Origin: Kyrpidia spormannii
GTDB taxonomy: Bacteria > Bacillota > Bacilli > Kyrpidiales > Kyrpidiaceae
DNA: 64,000 bases
NCBI RefSeq assembly: GCF_002804065.1
Contig: NZ_CP024955.1
Coordinates: 2,976,001 to 3,040,000, forward strand
Reading direction: 5' to 3'
Part shown: positions 24,957 to 33,541 of the stretch, piece by piece
Layout of the letters: each line of letters begins with the position of its first letter
How positions within the stretch are numbered: position 1 is the stretch's first letter
Position numbers and translations under genes: made by a program
Notes under the pieces: generated by a model
The model's database searches: none
Told to the model about the DNA's origin: nothing
The model's input: the letters and a program-made list of their open reading frames with translations, nothing else

Positions 24957-25754
24957 TTACCTGGCGATGACCAGCCCGTACACCTCCCGGGCACCCCCGG
25001 CCCGGAGCACCCGGGTGCAGGCCTGCGCCGTGGCCCCGGTGGTGAGGACGTCGTCCACCAGCACCACCGCCCGCTCCCGAATCTCCGCAGCCTCCGGGGA
25101 GAGGGCAAAGCGGCCCTCCAAAGCGGTGAGCCGCTCCCGGCGTCCCCGGGTCGCCTGGCTCCGAAGCTCACCCCGGCGCTCCAGGGCTGGCACCGCCGCT
25201 CGGCCCACGGCCCTCCCAAGCCCCTTTGCCACCCGCTCCACATGGTTCCAACCGAGAGCCCTCCTCTTTTCCGGGTGCATGGGCACGGGCACGATCAGTG
25301 CGTCTGGCGGCGGATTCAGGTCCCGCCACGCCACCGCCAGCATCCCCGCCAAAAGCTCCAGCGGACCGCCGTCCCGTTGGAATTTCACCCGATGAATCGC
25401 CTCCCGCAGGGCTCCCCGATATGCCCCGTAGGCGCAAACCCGGCGCAGACCCAAGGGGTGTCGGAGGCAGTCTCGACACAGCCCCGGAGCCGGCGTGCTC
25501 CTGGCGCACCCCGGGCAGTGGGGCGGATGATGACGAAGGATGAGTTGCCCGGCACAGCGGTCACAGGCGGTGGCCAAACGGGGCCTGTCCAACTCTGGAA
25601 GTCCTACAGGGACCAGATTCCCCCGGCGGCCACAAAAAGGACACCCAGGAGGCGGCGGCCAAAGTGGATCAAACCACGTCCGCAGGCGGCCACCGATCCC
25701 CGGGGCTTTCCGTTCCCCCCCGCCCCCCGACTCCCCACCAAACCACTGGTCCAC
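24957..25754 (-). CDS. comFC: ComF-family amidophosphoribosyltransferase-like protein
   Basis: The 265-residue protein has an N-terminal zinc ribbon (CPFCGRR...CDRC...HCPGCAR...LCRDC) and a C-terminal phosphoribosyltransferase fold with the PRPP-binding motif VVLVDDVLTTGATAQACTRV. ComFC homologues act in DNA uptake (competence) in many bacteria. The start is GTG 25754 after GGAGG. In Bacillus the order is degV-comFA-comFB-comFC-yvyF-flgM. Here degV lies upstream, split from comFC by an IS607 element, and comFA/comFB are absent from the window. Expression may now come from the IS element's read-through. Confidence 0.9.
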   Translation of the reverse strand: MDQWFGGESGGGGERKAPGIGGRLRTWFDPLWPPPPGCPFCGRRGNLVPVGLPELDRPRLATACDRCAGQLILRHHPPHCPGCARSTPAPGLCRDCLRHPLGLRRVCAYGAYRGALREAIHRVKFQRDGGPLELLAGMLAVAWRDLNPPPDALIVPVPMHPEKRRALGWNHVERVAKGLGRAVGRAAVPALERRGELRSQATRGRRERLTALEGRFALSPEAAEIRERAVVLVDDVLTTGATAQACTRVLRAGGAREVYGLVIAR

Positions 25755-25802
25755 CCTCAAACCTCCTTCCCGCGCCGAACCTCCGCCACGAGTACAACCG
25801 TT

Positions 25803-25848
25803 ACTTGAAACATATACATCTGTTTCAAGTACCCGTCCCTTGCGGGAC
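25803..25848. repeat. IS607 right-end palindrome and hairpin (candidate guide-RNA scaffold)
   Basis: At the 3' end of tnpB, ACTTGAAACA (25803-25812) is mirrored by TGTTTCAAGT (25821-25830), a perfect 10-bp repeat. GTCCC/GGGAC (25835-25839/25844-25848) forms a second stem. TnpB elements encode their reRNA/omega-RNA from this end; established for the family, inferred for this copy. Confidence 0.5.
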
Positions 25849-27127
25849 AGGGGCGCCGGTCTTACCCAGTTGCCTAGTGCCGGCTTCCCGTTTCATCGAA
25901 GACCGCCCGGTCAAGTCGGGTCTTACATCCTCTCGACGGGCGTTTTTCGTCTCCGGTCCACTCCCGGCGACGGCGGCCGCAAGAGCCGCCAGATTCCGCG
26001 CCGCATTCTCGTCCCGGTCCATCACCGTCCCGCATACGTCACATTGGTACACCCGTTCCCAAAGCGGAAGGATTTCCTTGATCGCCCCACACCTGGAGCA
26101 GGTCTTGGAACTGGGATACATCCTGGAGGCCTGGACGAGACGGGACCCGTACCACTCGCATTTATACTGCAACTGCCGTCTCAACTCCGCCAGCCCCGCG
26201 TCGTAGATCGCCCGGGACAATCGCCGGTTCCGCCCCATCCCCGCCACATTCAGGTCTTCCACCACGACGGTGCCGAACGTGGTCGCCAGCCGGTGAGTCA
26301 GCTTGTGCATGGCGTCCAAGCGAATTCTCGCCACCCTCGCGTGGGCCCGGTTCAGACGCCGACGGGTATCCTCCCAGTGTCGGCTTCTGCGTTTTCGCCG
26401 GACCAACTCCCGGTTCAACCGCGCGATCTTTCGCAATGCCTTGCGCAAGGGTTGCGGGTTCGGCACCTTCTCCCCCGTGGACAGGACCGCCAGGTGTTTC
26501 AGCCCGGCGTCCACTCCCACCACGTCCCGGGGGCGCTCCGGCCGCCCGGCGTCCCGCTCCACTTCGCAGGTGAAACTCACAAACCACCGCCCGCCTTCCC
26601 GGGAGACGGTCGCCGACAGAATCCGCACCCGGTCACTTTGCACCCGTTCCAAGAGCGCCGTGGTCATCTCGTGCGTTCTCACCCGCCCGATCCGGGGCAA
26701 AACGACGTGGCTTTTGTCGTCCACCCGGATCACCTCCCGTCGTGAACCGCACCGATTCCCGACCCCGGCCCTTCTTCCGGAACTTCGGAAACCCCACCCG
26801 ACGCCCCTTCCGCTTCCCGGACCGGCTGTCGAAAAACGCCTTCAGCCCCCGGGCCAGGCCGTCCAGCCCAGCCGAGTACGCTTCCTTGGAATTCTCCCGC
26901 CACCACGGGGCGACTTGTTCCTTCTGCCGGTTCCACTCCCTCCGAAGGGCGGCAAGGGTCCACGGCACTTCGACGTCTTCGCCTCGTCCTCTGGCCTCCA
27001 ATCGCTCTTTTACCAATGCCAGCCCCCAGTTAAAGGCAAACCGCCGGGCTCCGGTGTGGGAGGCCAGCATCCTCTCCTGATGCGGCGAAGGATCGAGCGC
27101 AAAGCGGTACGCCTGAAGCACCTTCAT
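25825..27127 (-). pseudogene. TnpB RNA-guided nuclease of IS607 element, one frameshift
   Basis: The N-terminal part (27127 down to about 26740) reads KVLQAYRFALDPSPHQERML and GARRFAFNWGLALVKERLEA. The C-terminal part (26733-25825) continues with IRVDDKSHVVLPRIGRV in another frame. One frameshift near 26735 (around ACGACGGGAGGTGATCC) splits them. The RuvC-like catalytic residues remain in the second part: Asp in VVGVDAGLKHLAVLSTGE, Glu in VVVEDLNVAGM, Asp in MDRDENAARNL. A zinc finger CSRCG...CDVCG lies between the last two. Start codon ATG 27127 overlaps the recombinase stop by ATGA. If the frameshift is a sequencing error the protein would be intact. Confidence 0.85.
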
Positions 27128-27717
27128 GATTCGTTCCCATCCTTTTTTGCGGCGGTCACAGCCCGCAAAGCCCGATTCCGTGCTCCCCGTCGGCCGTACA
27201 ATCGGGTGCAGAACGATGTCAAGACCTCGATCATGTCCCGGACCAGATCGTCGCGGGTCTCCCCGGAATCCACCACCACGATGTGACGGCCCTGAGCAGC
27301 CAGTGCAGATTCCAGGTACTCCACGCCAAACCTCGCCAGTCGATCCCGGTGTTCCACAATGATGGTCGTCACCCGCGCATCCGCCAAAATACGCCGGAGC
27401 TTTGGACGTTTCCCGTTCATCCCCGATCCGACCTCCGTCACCACCTCGTCCACGGCGAGGTTTCGCTCGGTTGCCCACCGGGTGATTCGAGACACTTGCC
27501 TGTCCAAGTCACTCCTCTGGTCGTGAGAGGACACCCGGGCATACACGACCGTCCGGCCGCCTTCACGGGTCGGAGGAACATCCACCAGGATCGTACCGGA
27601 TTCGGTCTGACGGGCGGGTACAGGCAGCTTGCCGTCTTTCCACCAACGCCAAGCGGTCATGCAGGAGATTCCTTGTTGCCTAGCCCAATCGGAGAGTTTC
27701 ATGAGACGATTGTACAA
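27124..27717 (-). CDS. IS607-family serine recombinase (TnpA)
   Basis: The 197-residue protein opens with a MerR-like helix-turn-helix (LSDWARQQGISCMTAWRWWK) and continues with the serine-recombinase core: RTVVYARVSSHDQRSDLDRQ (catalytic Ser in the ARVSS motif), then VVTEVGSGMNGKRPKL and IIVEHRDRLARFG. It catalyses excision and integration of the IS607 element. The length and domain order (HTH first, catalytic domain second) are standard for IS607. The stop overlaps tnpB ATG. The element lies between degV and comFC. Confidence 0.92.
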   Translation of the reverse strand: MYNRLMKLSDWARQQGISCMTAWRWWKDGKLPVPARQTESGTILVDVPPTREGGRTVVYARVSSHDQRSDLDRQVSRITRWATERNLAVDEVVTEVGSGMNGKRPKLRRILADARVTTIIVEHRDRLARFGVEYLESALAAQGRHIVVVDSGETRDDLVRDMIEVLTSFCTRLYGRRGARNRALRAVTAAKKDGNES

Positions 27718-27851
27718 CAGAAATATATGTTCGTCTATAGATGTTTACAAAATTCCGGGCTGTTGATCACCCCATTGACGAAGCCTCCCCGCCTTGCACC
27801 GGGTGGTAAACCGTTGATGAGCCCCGAGCCATGTCGCCGGGGTGACGCGGC
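27718..27851. other. Left end of IS607 element and degV 3' flank
   Basis: A 134-bp stretch with no gene. It contains the AT-rich start region of the IS607 recombinase (TTGTAA...ATATTT on the minus strand may be its promoter). Next to degV there is a GC-rich segment with repeated CCGG that may be the original degV trailer. IS607 has no terminal inverted repeat, so its exact end is not visible. Confidence 0.4.
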
Positions 27852-28733
27852 TTACCCTTGCGCCGGATAATGAAGCAACGCCAAGACTCCCGGGCCCACG
27901 TGGGCCCCGAGCACCGGGCCGAGCTCCCGCACCGGGACGGGCTGCTCCGCGGCCATGCCCTCCACCCTTTGACGTAGGGCTTCAGCGTCCGCCTCACGAT
28001 CCGAATGGATGACGCAGATATTCTGAGGCCCTTCCGCCACCGCTTCTTCCACCCGCTCCAGGATCCGCTCCACCGCCCGGCGGTGGGTCCGCACTTTCTC
28101 CGCCACGGCCAGCCGTCCTTCCTCCAGGGTGAGAATAGGTTTCACCTGAAGCATCGTTCCCATCAGCGCCTGGGCCGCCCCCAGCCGCCCGCTGCGGTGT
28201 AGATAATTCAGATCGTCTACGACAAAATACGCCCGCAACTGCCCCGCCAGGGTTTCAAGGCGCTTGGCGCACTCCTGCGGAGACCGGCCCGCCTTTGCCA
28301 TCTTCAGGGCTTCCACCGCCAGCACCTCCATCCCGTAGGAGGCGAATCGGGAATCCACCACCGCGACGAGGCCGGAGACCTGGGACGCCGCCGTCCGGGC
28401 CGCCTGGGCCGTCCCGCTCAGCGCACTGGAGAGCACGATGCACACTACCCCCGTGTACTCTTCCAGTAGCCGGGAAAATACGTCAACGAACTCCCCCACC
28501 GGTGGCTGGGAGGTGGTGGGGGGAGGAGCCCCCTGTTTCAACCTGGCATAAAACTCTCTGGTCGCAAGGTCCACGCCCTCCCGATAAGCCTTGTCGCCGA
28601 TAATGACCGTCAGTGGGACCACCGTGAGGCCACGGGCCTGGACCCGATCCTCCGGGATTCCCGCCGTGGAATCCACCACCACGGCAAAAGAAGGCTTCTG
28701 ACCATGAACACCGCCCATTACCACGCGCACCAT
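27852..28733 (-). CDS. DegV-family fatty-acid-binding protein
   Basis: The 293-residue protein has the DegV signature FAVVVDSTAGIPEDRVQ, then VVPLTVIIGDKAYREGVD, TSQPPVGEFVDVFSRLLEE and the C-terminal lobe DDLNYLHRSGRLGAAQALMG. DegV (FakB-like) proteins bind a fatty acid and, in the Fak system, present it to the kinase FakA for phospholipid synthesis. Whether this copy pairs with a FakA is not visible here. The start is 28733 in frame; GGGAG sits directly against it, so a GTG a few codons later (28724) is also possible. Confidence 0.88.
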   Translation of the reverse strand: MVRVVMGGVHGQKPSFAVVVDSTAGIPEDRVQARGLTVVPLTVIIGDKAYREGVDLATREFYARLKQGAPPPTTSQPPVGEFVDVFSRLLEEYTGVVCIVLSSALSGTAQAARTAASQVSGLVAVVDSRFASYGMEVLAVEALKMAKAGRSPQECAKRLETLAGQLRAYFVVDDLNYLHRSGRLGAAQALMGTMLQVKPILTLEEGRLAVAEKVRTHRRAVERILERVEEAVAEGPQNICVIHSDREADAEALRQRVEGMAAEQPVPVRELGPVLGAHVGPGVLALLHYPAQG

Positions 28734-28815
28734 CTCCCGTCCGTCTCCACGTGTGACCGCAGCCGGGCAGACCCGCCCGGACCGCCTCTTCGCTCAAGCC
28801 AAACACCACCCTATT

Positions 28816-31098
28816 TTAACCGCCGGGGATTAAATCCTCCACTTCCCCCCGCAGGCGGGCGGCGAGAAGGGTCGAACGGCTGTGCCCGCGCACCCGGGCG
28901 ATAGCCCGTTGGAGCGCCCGGCGGTCCCCCAGGAGCACCACCAATCGTTTCGCCCGGGTGACCGCCGTGTACAGCAGCGCCCGCTCCAGGACCACCGTAT
29001 GGGCGGGCACGACGGGGATCACCACGGCGTCGTATTCGCTCCCTTGGCTTTTGTGCACCGAAAGGGCATAAGCGAGCTGCAGATCGTCCCACTCCCCATC
29101 CCGATACAACACCCGGCGAGGGCCGGCGGGATCCGGGTATTCCACCGTCATGTCCCGTTCCTCGGGGTCGATCTCCACCACCCGGCCCACATCCCCGTTA
29201 AACACTTCTTTTTGATAATCATTGCGGACCTGCATCACCCGATCCCCCAGGCGAAAAACCTTGCCCCCCGCCTGGACTTCGGGCTTATCCGGCCCCGGAG
29301 GATTCACCTCGCCCTGAAGGCGGGGATTCAATCCCTCCACCCCGAGCGGCCCCCGCCTCATGGGGGTCAGGACCTGAATTTCCCCGTCCCCGCCGATAAA
29401 TGTCGGCAAACGCCGGACATATAGGGACACCACTTCCCGCGCCAACGCCTCGGGGTCCCGGCGTTCCAACCAGAACCAATCCCCTTCCGGCGACCGGAGT
29501 TCGGGCAACTGCCCTTCGAGAATCCGATATGCGTTGCGCACGATACCGCTTTCCGAAGCCTGGCGAAACACCCGGGTCAACCGCACCACCCGGGCCAAGC
29601 CCGAGGCGATGATGTCCTCCAGCACCTGGCCGGGCCCCACCGAGGGCAACTGGTGCGCGTCCCCCACCAGGATCAGTCGGGTGCCCGGGACCAAAGCCCG
29701 GAGAAGGGCATAGAGGAGGAGCGTATCCATCATGGAGCACTCGTCCACCACCACGGCATCCGCCTCGATGGGCCGGGATTCGTGGCGCTGGAACCGCAAT
29801 CCCCGGCCTTCCACGTGGCCCGCCTCAAGGAGGCGGTGAAGGGTCTTGGCAGGCCGCTCGGTGCTCTCCTCCAAGCGCTTCGCCGCCCGGCCGGTGGGGG
29901 CGGCGAGTTCCACCTTCCGGCCCTGCTCCTCCAAGCGCCTGAGGATTTCCCGCAGGACCGTGGTCTTGCCCGTGCCAGGACCGCCGGTGATCACCACCAG
30001 AGGAGCCTCGGCCGCCGCCCGCACCGCTTCGAACTGTTCTGGAGTCAAAATAACATCCCGGCCACCCTCGGGTGAATCGAACGGAGCGGGCGAATCGGAC
30101 GACGCGGTCCGGCAACCTTCCGGTCCTGGGGACGTGCCGTCCTCCTTATCGGCGGCAGGCGAGGTCTCCTTCGGCCCGAGCGGGCCCGCCTCGGTAGCCG
30201 ACCAAAGGGTCATGGCCGTCAACCGTTGGGCCGCCCCCCGTTCCGCGTGGTAATAAACGGCCGGAGAATAGTAAACCCCGCCTCTCTCCCCGGTGACCAC
30301 GCTCCCGTAGACCCGCCGCCGGGCGATCAGGTCGGCCATCGCCCCCTTTACCGCGTCCGGCGGAGATTCCAACAGCCGCACCGACCGCTCCACCAATCGG
30401 TCTTCCGGCAGACAGGTGTGCCCTTCCTCCGCCCCTTGCATCAACACATACAAGACCCCCGCCTGCAAGCGCCCGGGATCGTCCCGGGCAATCCCCACCT
30501 CCCGGGCAATGCGGTCCGCCGTCGCAAAGCCAATACCCCACACCTCCTCGGCCAGCCGATACGGCGTTTGTTGCACCACCGCCAGGGCATCGTGCCCAAA
30601 CGTCCGCCAAATCCGCCCGGCCAGCCCCGGCCCCACGCCCTTATCCTGCAAAAACATCATCAGGTCCCGCATCTGCCGGTGTTCCCGGTATCCATCCGCG
30701 ATCTGCTCCGCCTTCCGGGCCCCGATCCCCTCCACTTCCCGAAGCCGTCCGGGCTCGTCCTCGATCACCCTCAAAATGTCTTGTCCAAAATGATCCACCA
30801 GCCGTTCGGCAGTTTTCGGCCCCACCCCGCGAATCAATCCTCCGCCGAGGAATCGAATCAACCCCTCCCGGCTGTTGGGAGCAAGACTTACCACGTGAAG
30901 ACAATCCAACTGGGCCCCGAATCGGGGGTGATGTTTCCACCGCCCGGTCAACCGCAGTCGTTCTCCAGCCCGCACCTGCTGTCGGGCCACCGCCGTGACT
31001 TCCGGACCACCGTTTTCCGGCCGCAGGACAAACACCGTGAATCGGCCGTCCTCCGACGCGTAGGTCACCCGCTCCACCACACCGACCACCATTTCCAA
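28816..31098 (-). CDS. recD2: SF1B helicase RecD2 (YrrC-like)
   Basis: The 760-residue protein starts with an OB-like N-terminal domain (VVGVVERVTYASEDGRFTVF), then helix-hairpin-helix repeats (IGARKAEQIADGY). The helicase core follows, with Walker A at VVITGGPGTGKTTVLREIL, Walker B-like VVDECSMMDTLLLY, motif III LILVGDAHQLPSVGPGQVLE and UvrD-like C-terminal KSQGSEYDAVVIPV and LYTAVTRAKRLVVLLGD. RecD2 is a 5'-3' DNA helicase involved in DNA damage tolerance. There is no RecB/RecC partner. The start is TTG 31098 after GGAG; ATG 31092 is the alternative. Confidence 0.95.
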   Translation of the reverse strand: MEMVVGVVERVTYASEDGRFTVFVLRPENGGPEVTAVARQQVRAGERLRLTGRWKHHPRFGAQLDCLHVVSLAPNSREGLIRFLGGGLIRGVGPKTAERLVDHFGQDILRVIEDEPGRLREVEGIGARKAEQIADGYREHRQMRDLMMFLQDKGVGPGLAGRIWRTFGHDALAVVQQTPYRLAEEVWGIGFATADRIAREVGIARDDPGRLQAGVLYVLMQGAEEGHTCLPEDRLVERSVRLLESPPDAVKGAMADLIARRRVYGSVVTGERGGVYYSPAVYYHAERGAAQRLTAMTLWSATEAGPLGPKETSPAADKEDGTSPGPEGCRTASSDSPAPFDSPEGGRDVILTPEQFEAVRAAAEAPLVVITGGPGTGKTTVLREILRRLEEQGRKVELAAPTGRAAKRLEESTERPAKTLHRLLEAGHVEGRGLRFQRHESRPIEADAVVVDECSMMDTLLLYALLRALVPGTRLILVGDAHQLPSVGPGQVLEDIIASGLARVVRLTRVFRQASESGIVRNAYRILEGQLPELRSPEGDWFWLERRDPEALAREVVSLYVRRLPTFIGGDGEIQVLTPMRRGPLGVEGLNPRLQGEVNPPGPDKPEVQAGGKVFRLGDRVMQVRNDYQKEVFNGDVGRVVEIDPEERDMTVEYPDPAGPRRVLYRDGEWDDLQLAYALSVHKSQGSEYDAVVIPVVPAHTVVLERALLYTAVTRAKRLVVLLGDRRALQRAIARVRGHSRSTLLAARLRGEVEDLIPGG

Positions 31099-31218
31099 CC
31101 GTTTCTCCGACCTTTCCCTTGCCGCCGGCCGCGCTTTTCCCTGTCTTCACGTCCTGTTCGCCTCTTGGCTCAATTCTACACCGGCCGTCGGTTCTCCTTC
31201 CGCACCCCGGGGCGGGCG

Positions 31219-31258
31219 AAAAAAAACGGGCGGTCACCGTCGATCGGTGTTCCCGCCC
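31219..31258 (-). terminator. Rho-independent terminator after the SASP gene
   Basis: On the minus strand GGGCGGG ... CCGCCC (arms 31252-31258 and 31228-31233, with an inner ACACCG/CGGTG continuation) is followed by T8 (31226-31219). A strong terminator 75 bases past the SASP stop, separating it from recD2. Confidence 0.85.
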
Positions 31259-31331
31259 TGACTCGCCCTACCTGTCCGTCGCTCCGGGTTTTGTTCAGGA
31301 TCCCCGGGCACTTTCCATCCCTGTGACTCCG

Positions 31332-31577
31332 TTAAGCCTGAGGAGTACGACCAGCCCCCGCTCCGCCGTAGTTGGCCAGCTGCTGCTCGGCCAACGCCAC
31401 CAGCTTACGGGTCATGTTCCCCCCGATCGCCCCCGTATCCCGGGTCAACATCGTCCCCCAGTAGCCGTCCTGGGGCACCTGAATTCCGAGTTCCTGGGCC
31501 ACCTCGTACTTGAACTGATCAAGGGCTCGGCCGGCCTGAGGAACTACGGGGGTATTCCGCTTTTGGCCACGCGCCAT
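31332..31577 (-). CDS. Alpha/beta-type small acid-soluble spore protein
   Basis: The 81-residue protein has the alpha/beta-SASP core: FKYEVAQELGIQVPQDGYWG (containing the GPR protease site in EVAQELGI) and GGNMTRKLVALAEQQLANYG. These proteins coat DNA in the dormant spore and protect it from UV and heat, then supply amino acids on germination. It stands alone with its own terminator, as expected for a forespore-specific (sigma-G) gene. I could not make a convincing sigma-G promoter from the upstream sequence. Its presence shows the organism is an endospore former. Confidence 0.94.
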   Translation of the reverse strand: MARGQKRNTPVVPQAGRALDQFKYEVAQELGIQVPQDGYWGTMLTRDTGAIGGNMTRKLVALAEQQLANYGGAGAGRTPQA

Positions 31578-31691
31578 CTGCTCTCCCCCCTTTCGCTGTT
31601 GGGTATTTGGTAGTCTCTTCAGAACCCGGGGGTTTATGCGCAGACGCGCAGCAAAATTCCCGGCCGACCTTCCCCCGCCCTCTGCAAAATC

Positions 31692-32258
31692 TCAAAACAT
31701 GTGCCGTTCCCGCTCCCCCGTCCCCGCCGCCTCGGCCCGGCGCGCCCCGGCCTCGGGCCCAAGCCCATACAGCGCCCGAAGGGTTGGCATGACCGTCTCC
31801 AAGCCGGCTCCACTCCGCAGATCAAACCCGACCCACCGCCTGGGCGCCGGGGGCGCAGCTCCGGCCCGCGACGGAAGGGGCAGACCGACGGCTGCCCCCC
31901 ACCCCGCGGAGCCTCCCGTCACCCCGGGCAAGACCGCACCGACCCCCGGCGCTCTTCCGGCTGTAACCGGATAGGCTTCGAGCCACGTCTCCCGCTCCGC
32001 CAATCGCTCCACAATCGCCATGGTGTCATCTACCGATCCATCGTCCACCACGACCACCCGCAATCCCGGAACCGCCACCGCCACCTCGGCGGCAATCCGC
32101 CTCAGTAAGCCCTCGATAAACGACTCGGCGTTCCGGACCACCAGGGTCACGTCCGTGGGCGGAAACACCGGCCGCCGATAGCTCAAAAGGCCAAATATAT
32201 GCCAGACCGCGCTAATGAAACCATAAACGGAAAATATCCACAATAATACGGCCAACAT
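31692..32258 (-). CDS. Short glycosyltransferase-2-like membrane protein
   Basis: The 188-residue protein has an N-terminal membrane segment (LAVLLWIFSVYGFISAVWHI), then a GT2-fold opening (DVTLVVRNAESFIEGLLRRI) and the nucleotide-binding VVVVDDGSVDDTMAIVERL. Full GT2 enzymes continue with a DxD and an acceptor domain, but here the protein turns Gly/Ala/Arg-rich and ends. It may be truncated or a non-catalytic member. ATG 32258 follows GGGAGGTG. It sits downstream of the DegU-like regulator on the same strand. The call is by fold signature only. Confidence 0.6.
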   Translation of the reverse strand: MLAVLLWIFSVYGFISAVWHIFGLLSYRRPVFPPTDVTLVVRNAESFIEGLLRRIAAEVAVAVPGLRVVVVDDGSVDDTMAIVERLAERETWLEAYPVTAGRAPGVGAVLPGVTGGSAGWGAAVGLPLPSRAGAAPPAPRRWVGFDLRSGAGLETVMPTLRALYGLGPEAGARRAEAAGTGERERHMF

Positions 32259-32348
32259 GCGGCAGCACCTCCCTCGGTGCTGCCATGATATGCCGGGCCC
32301 ATGGGCGGGGTGATTGCCCAGTACCCGCCGGACCCGCCGGTCGTTCCC

Positions 32349-33185
32349 CTAACTCAACGTCACCCATCCCCGCCGCAGGGCAACCAGTACCGCTTGGGTG
32401 CGATCCCTGACCACCAGCTTATCAAGGATGCTCGCCACGTGATTTTTCACCGTTTTCTCACTCAAGACTAAAGCTTTCGCAATATCCCGATTGCTCCGCC
32501 CCTCAGCGAGGAGCTGAAGCACCTCGAACTCCCGTTTCGTCAAAGGCGCCACGATCCCTGGCGCCCTGTCTTCCCCGGCCTCTTCCGATTCCAAGTCTAC
32601 CATCCAATCCCACCCGGCTTCCCCCCTCGAAGCGTCCCGCCCTTCCCCGGCAGGCGCGTGAACCGCCAGGGCGGGAGTGGGAGCCGCCACCGCCGCCGGA
32701 ACCTGGGCCCCGCCCCAGCCGACGGCTTCCCCGCATGCCGCATCCTCCCTGCCGTCGACCAAGACGCTTCGGAGCACCTCCAGGACGACCCGGGCCACCG
32801 CCGGGTGGAGATAAGCCCCGACCCTGGCCAGACCCCGGATGCCATCCACCAAGCCCGAGGCCCCCACATCCTTCAGGAGCACCCCATCAGCCCCCGCGGC
32901 CAAAACCTCCACCAATCGGCCATTCGCCTCATGGGCCAGCACCATGACCCGGGTCTCCGGGCGGATCGATTTGATCGTGCTGACTGCCTCAGCGGCCTTG
33001 TCCCCCGCCGTCGCCAGGTCGAGCACCACCACGTCGATCGGGGTATTCTCCAGGACATTTTGGATCTCTTGAATATTGCGGACCTCTCCCACCGGCATCA
33101 TTTCTTTTTCCATCTCCAGGATGGAACGCAGACCCCGGCGGTACCGAAGGTGATGGTCCACCAGTAGAATCCGTATCTCTGCCAT
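32349..33185 (-). CDS. NarL/DegU-type response regulator with atypical receiver
   Basis: The 278-residue protein has a receiver domain (IRILLVDHHLRYRRGLRSIL; VVVLDLATAGDKAAEAVSTI, probable phospho-Asp at LDL; LLKD Lys) and a LuxR-type HTH at the C-terminus (LTKREFEVLQLLAEGRSNRD; KALVLSEKTVKNHVASILDK). The usual acidic pair DD at the first strand is DH here, so phosphorylation chemistry may be altered. A linker of about 80 residues, unusually long and Ala/Gly-rich, lies between. No histidine kinase (DegS) is adjacent. ATG 33185 follows GGGG. Confidence 0.85.
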   Translation of the reverse strand: MAEIRILLVDHHLRYRRGLRSILEMEKEMMPVGEVRNIQEIQNVLENTPIDVVVLDLATAGDKAAEAVSTIKSIRPETRVMVLAHEANGRLVEVLAAGADGVLLKDVGASGLVDGIRGLARVGAYLHPAVARVVLEVLRSVLVDGREDAACGEAVGWGGAQVPAAVAAPTPALAVHAPAGEGRDASRGEAGWDWMVDLESEEAGEDRAPGIVAPLTKREFEVLQLLAEGRSNRDIAKALVLSEKTVKNHVASILDKLVVRDRTQAVLVALRRGWVTLS

Positions 33186-33287
33186 AAACCATTCCCCATT
33201 GCACCTGACATCTCACAGCCCGTTACCGGGAGGTACCGAACTGCTGATTCCACCGATCCGTTTCCCGACTTGTATGTATCTGGTTCC

Positions 33288-33293
33288 ATTATA
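33288..33293 (-). promoter_or_regulatory. -10 box of the response-regulator promoter
   Basis: TATAAT on the minus strand lies about 105 bases upstream of ATG 33185. The -35 region at 17 bases is weak, which suggests activation by a factor. CCTG...CAGG inverted bases around the -35 could be an operator. Confidence 0.4.
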
Positions 33294-33432
33294 CCTTGCC
33301 CTGCCATCACTTGGACAGGACAAATTTCGACAGAATTCGCGCAGGGCAAAGCATCCGGCCTTCTCTGCATACCTCCTCCCCGGCCTGTGCTTTCGCCGGC
33401 CTCTTCCGAACCGATGCGGGCGGCGGGCGGAA

Positions 33433-33462
33433 ATAAAAAAGGGACGCCGTTTCCAGGCGTCC
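33433..33462 (-). terminator. metK terminator
   Basis: On the minus strand GGACGCC-TGGAAAC-GGCGTCC (33462-33456 and 33448-33442) is followed by a T-rich run (CTTTTTTATTT, ending about 33433). A classic intrinsic terminator about 80 bases past metK. Confidence 0.85.
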
Positions 33463-33541
33463 GATTGCAATGGGGTAAGGGTGATACTACAGTATACGTC
33501 GACCCTGTCCTCGGTATGAGGGTACTCTGGCCTTGTCCGAG

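Larger units (their letters stand above)
33186..33541. other. Gap between regulator and metK
   Basis: No gene is visible in this 356-bp stretch. It holds the regulator promoter (TATAAT on the minus strand at 33293-33288) and the metK terminator (33433-33462). Confidence 0.6.
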
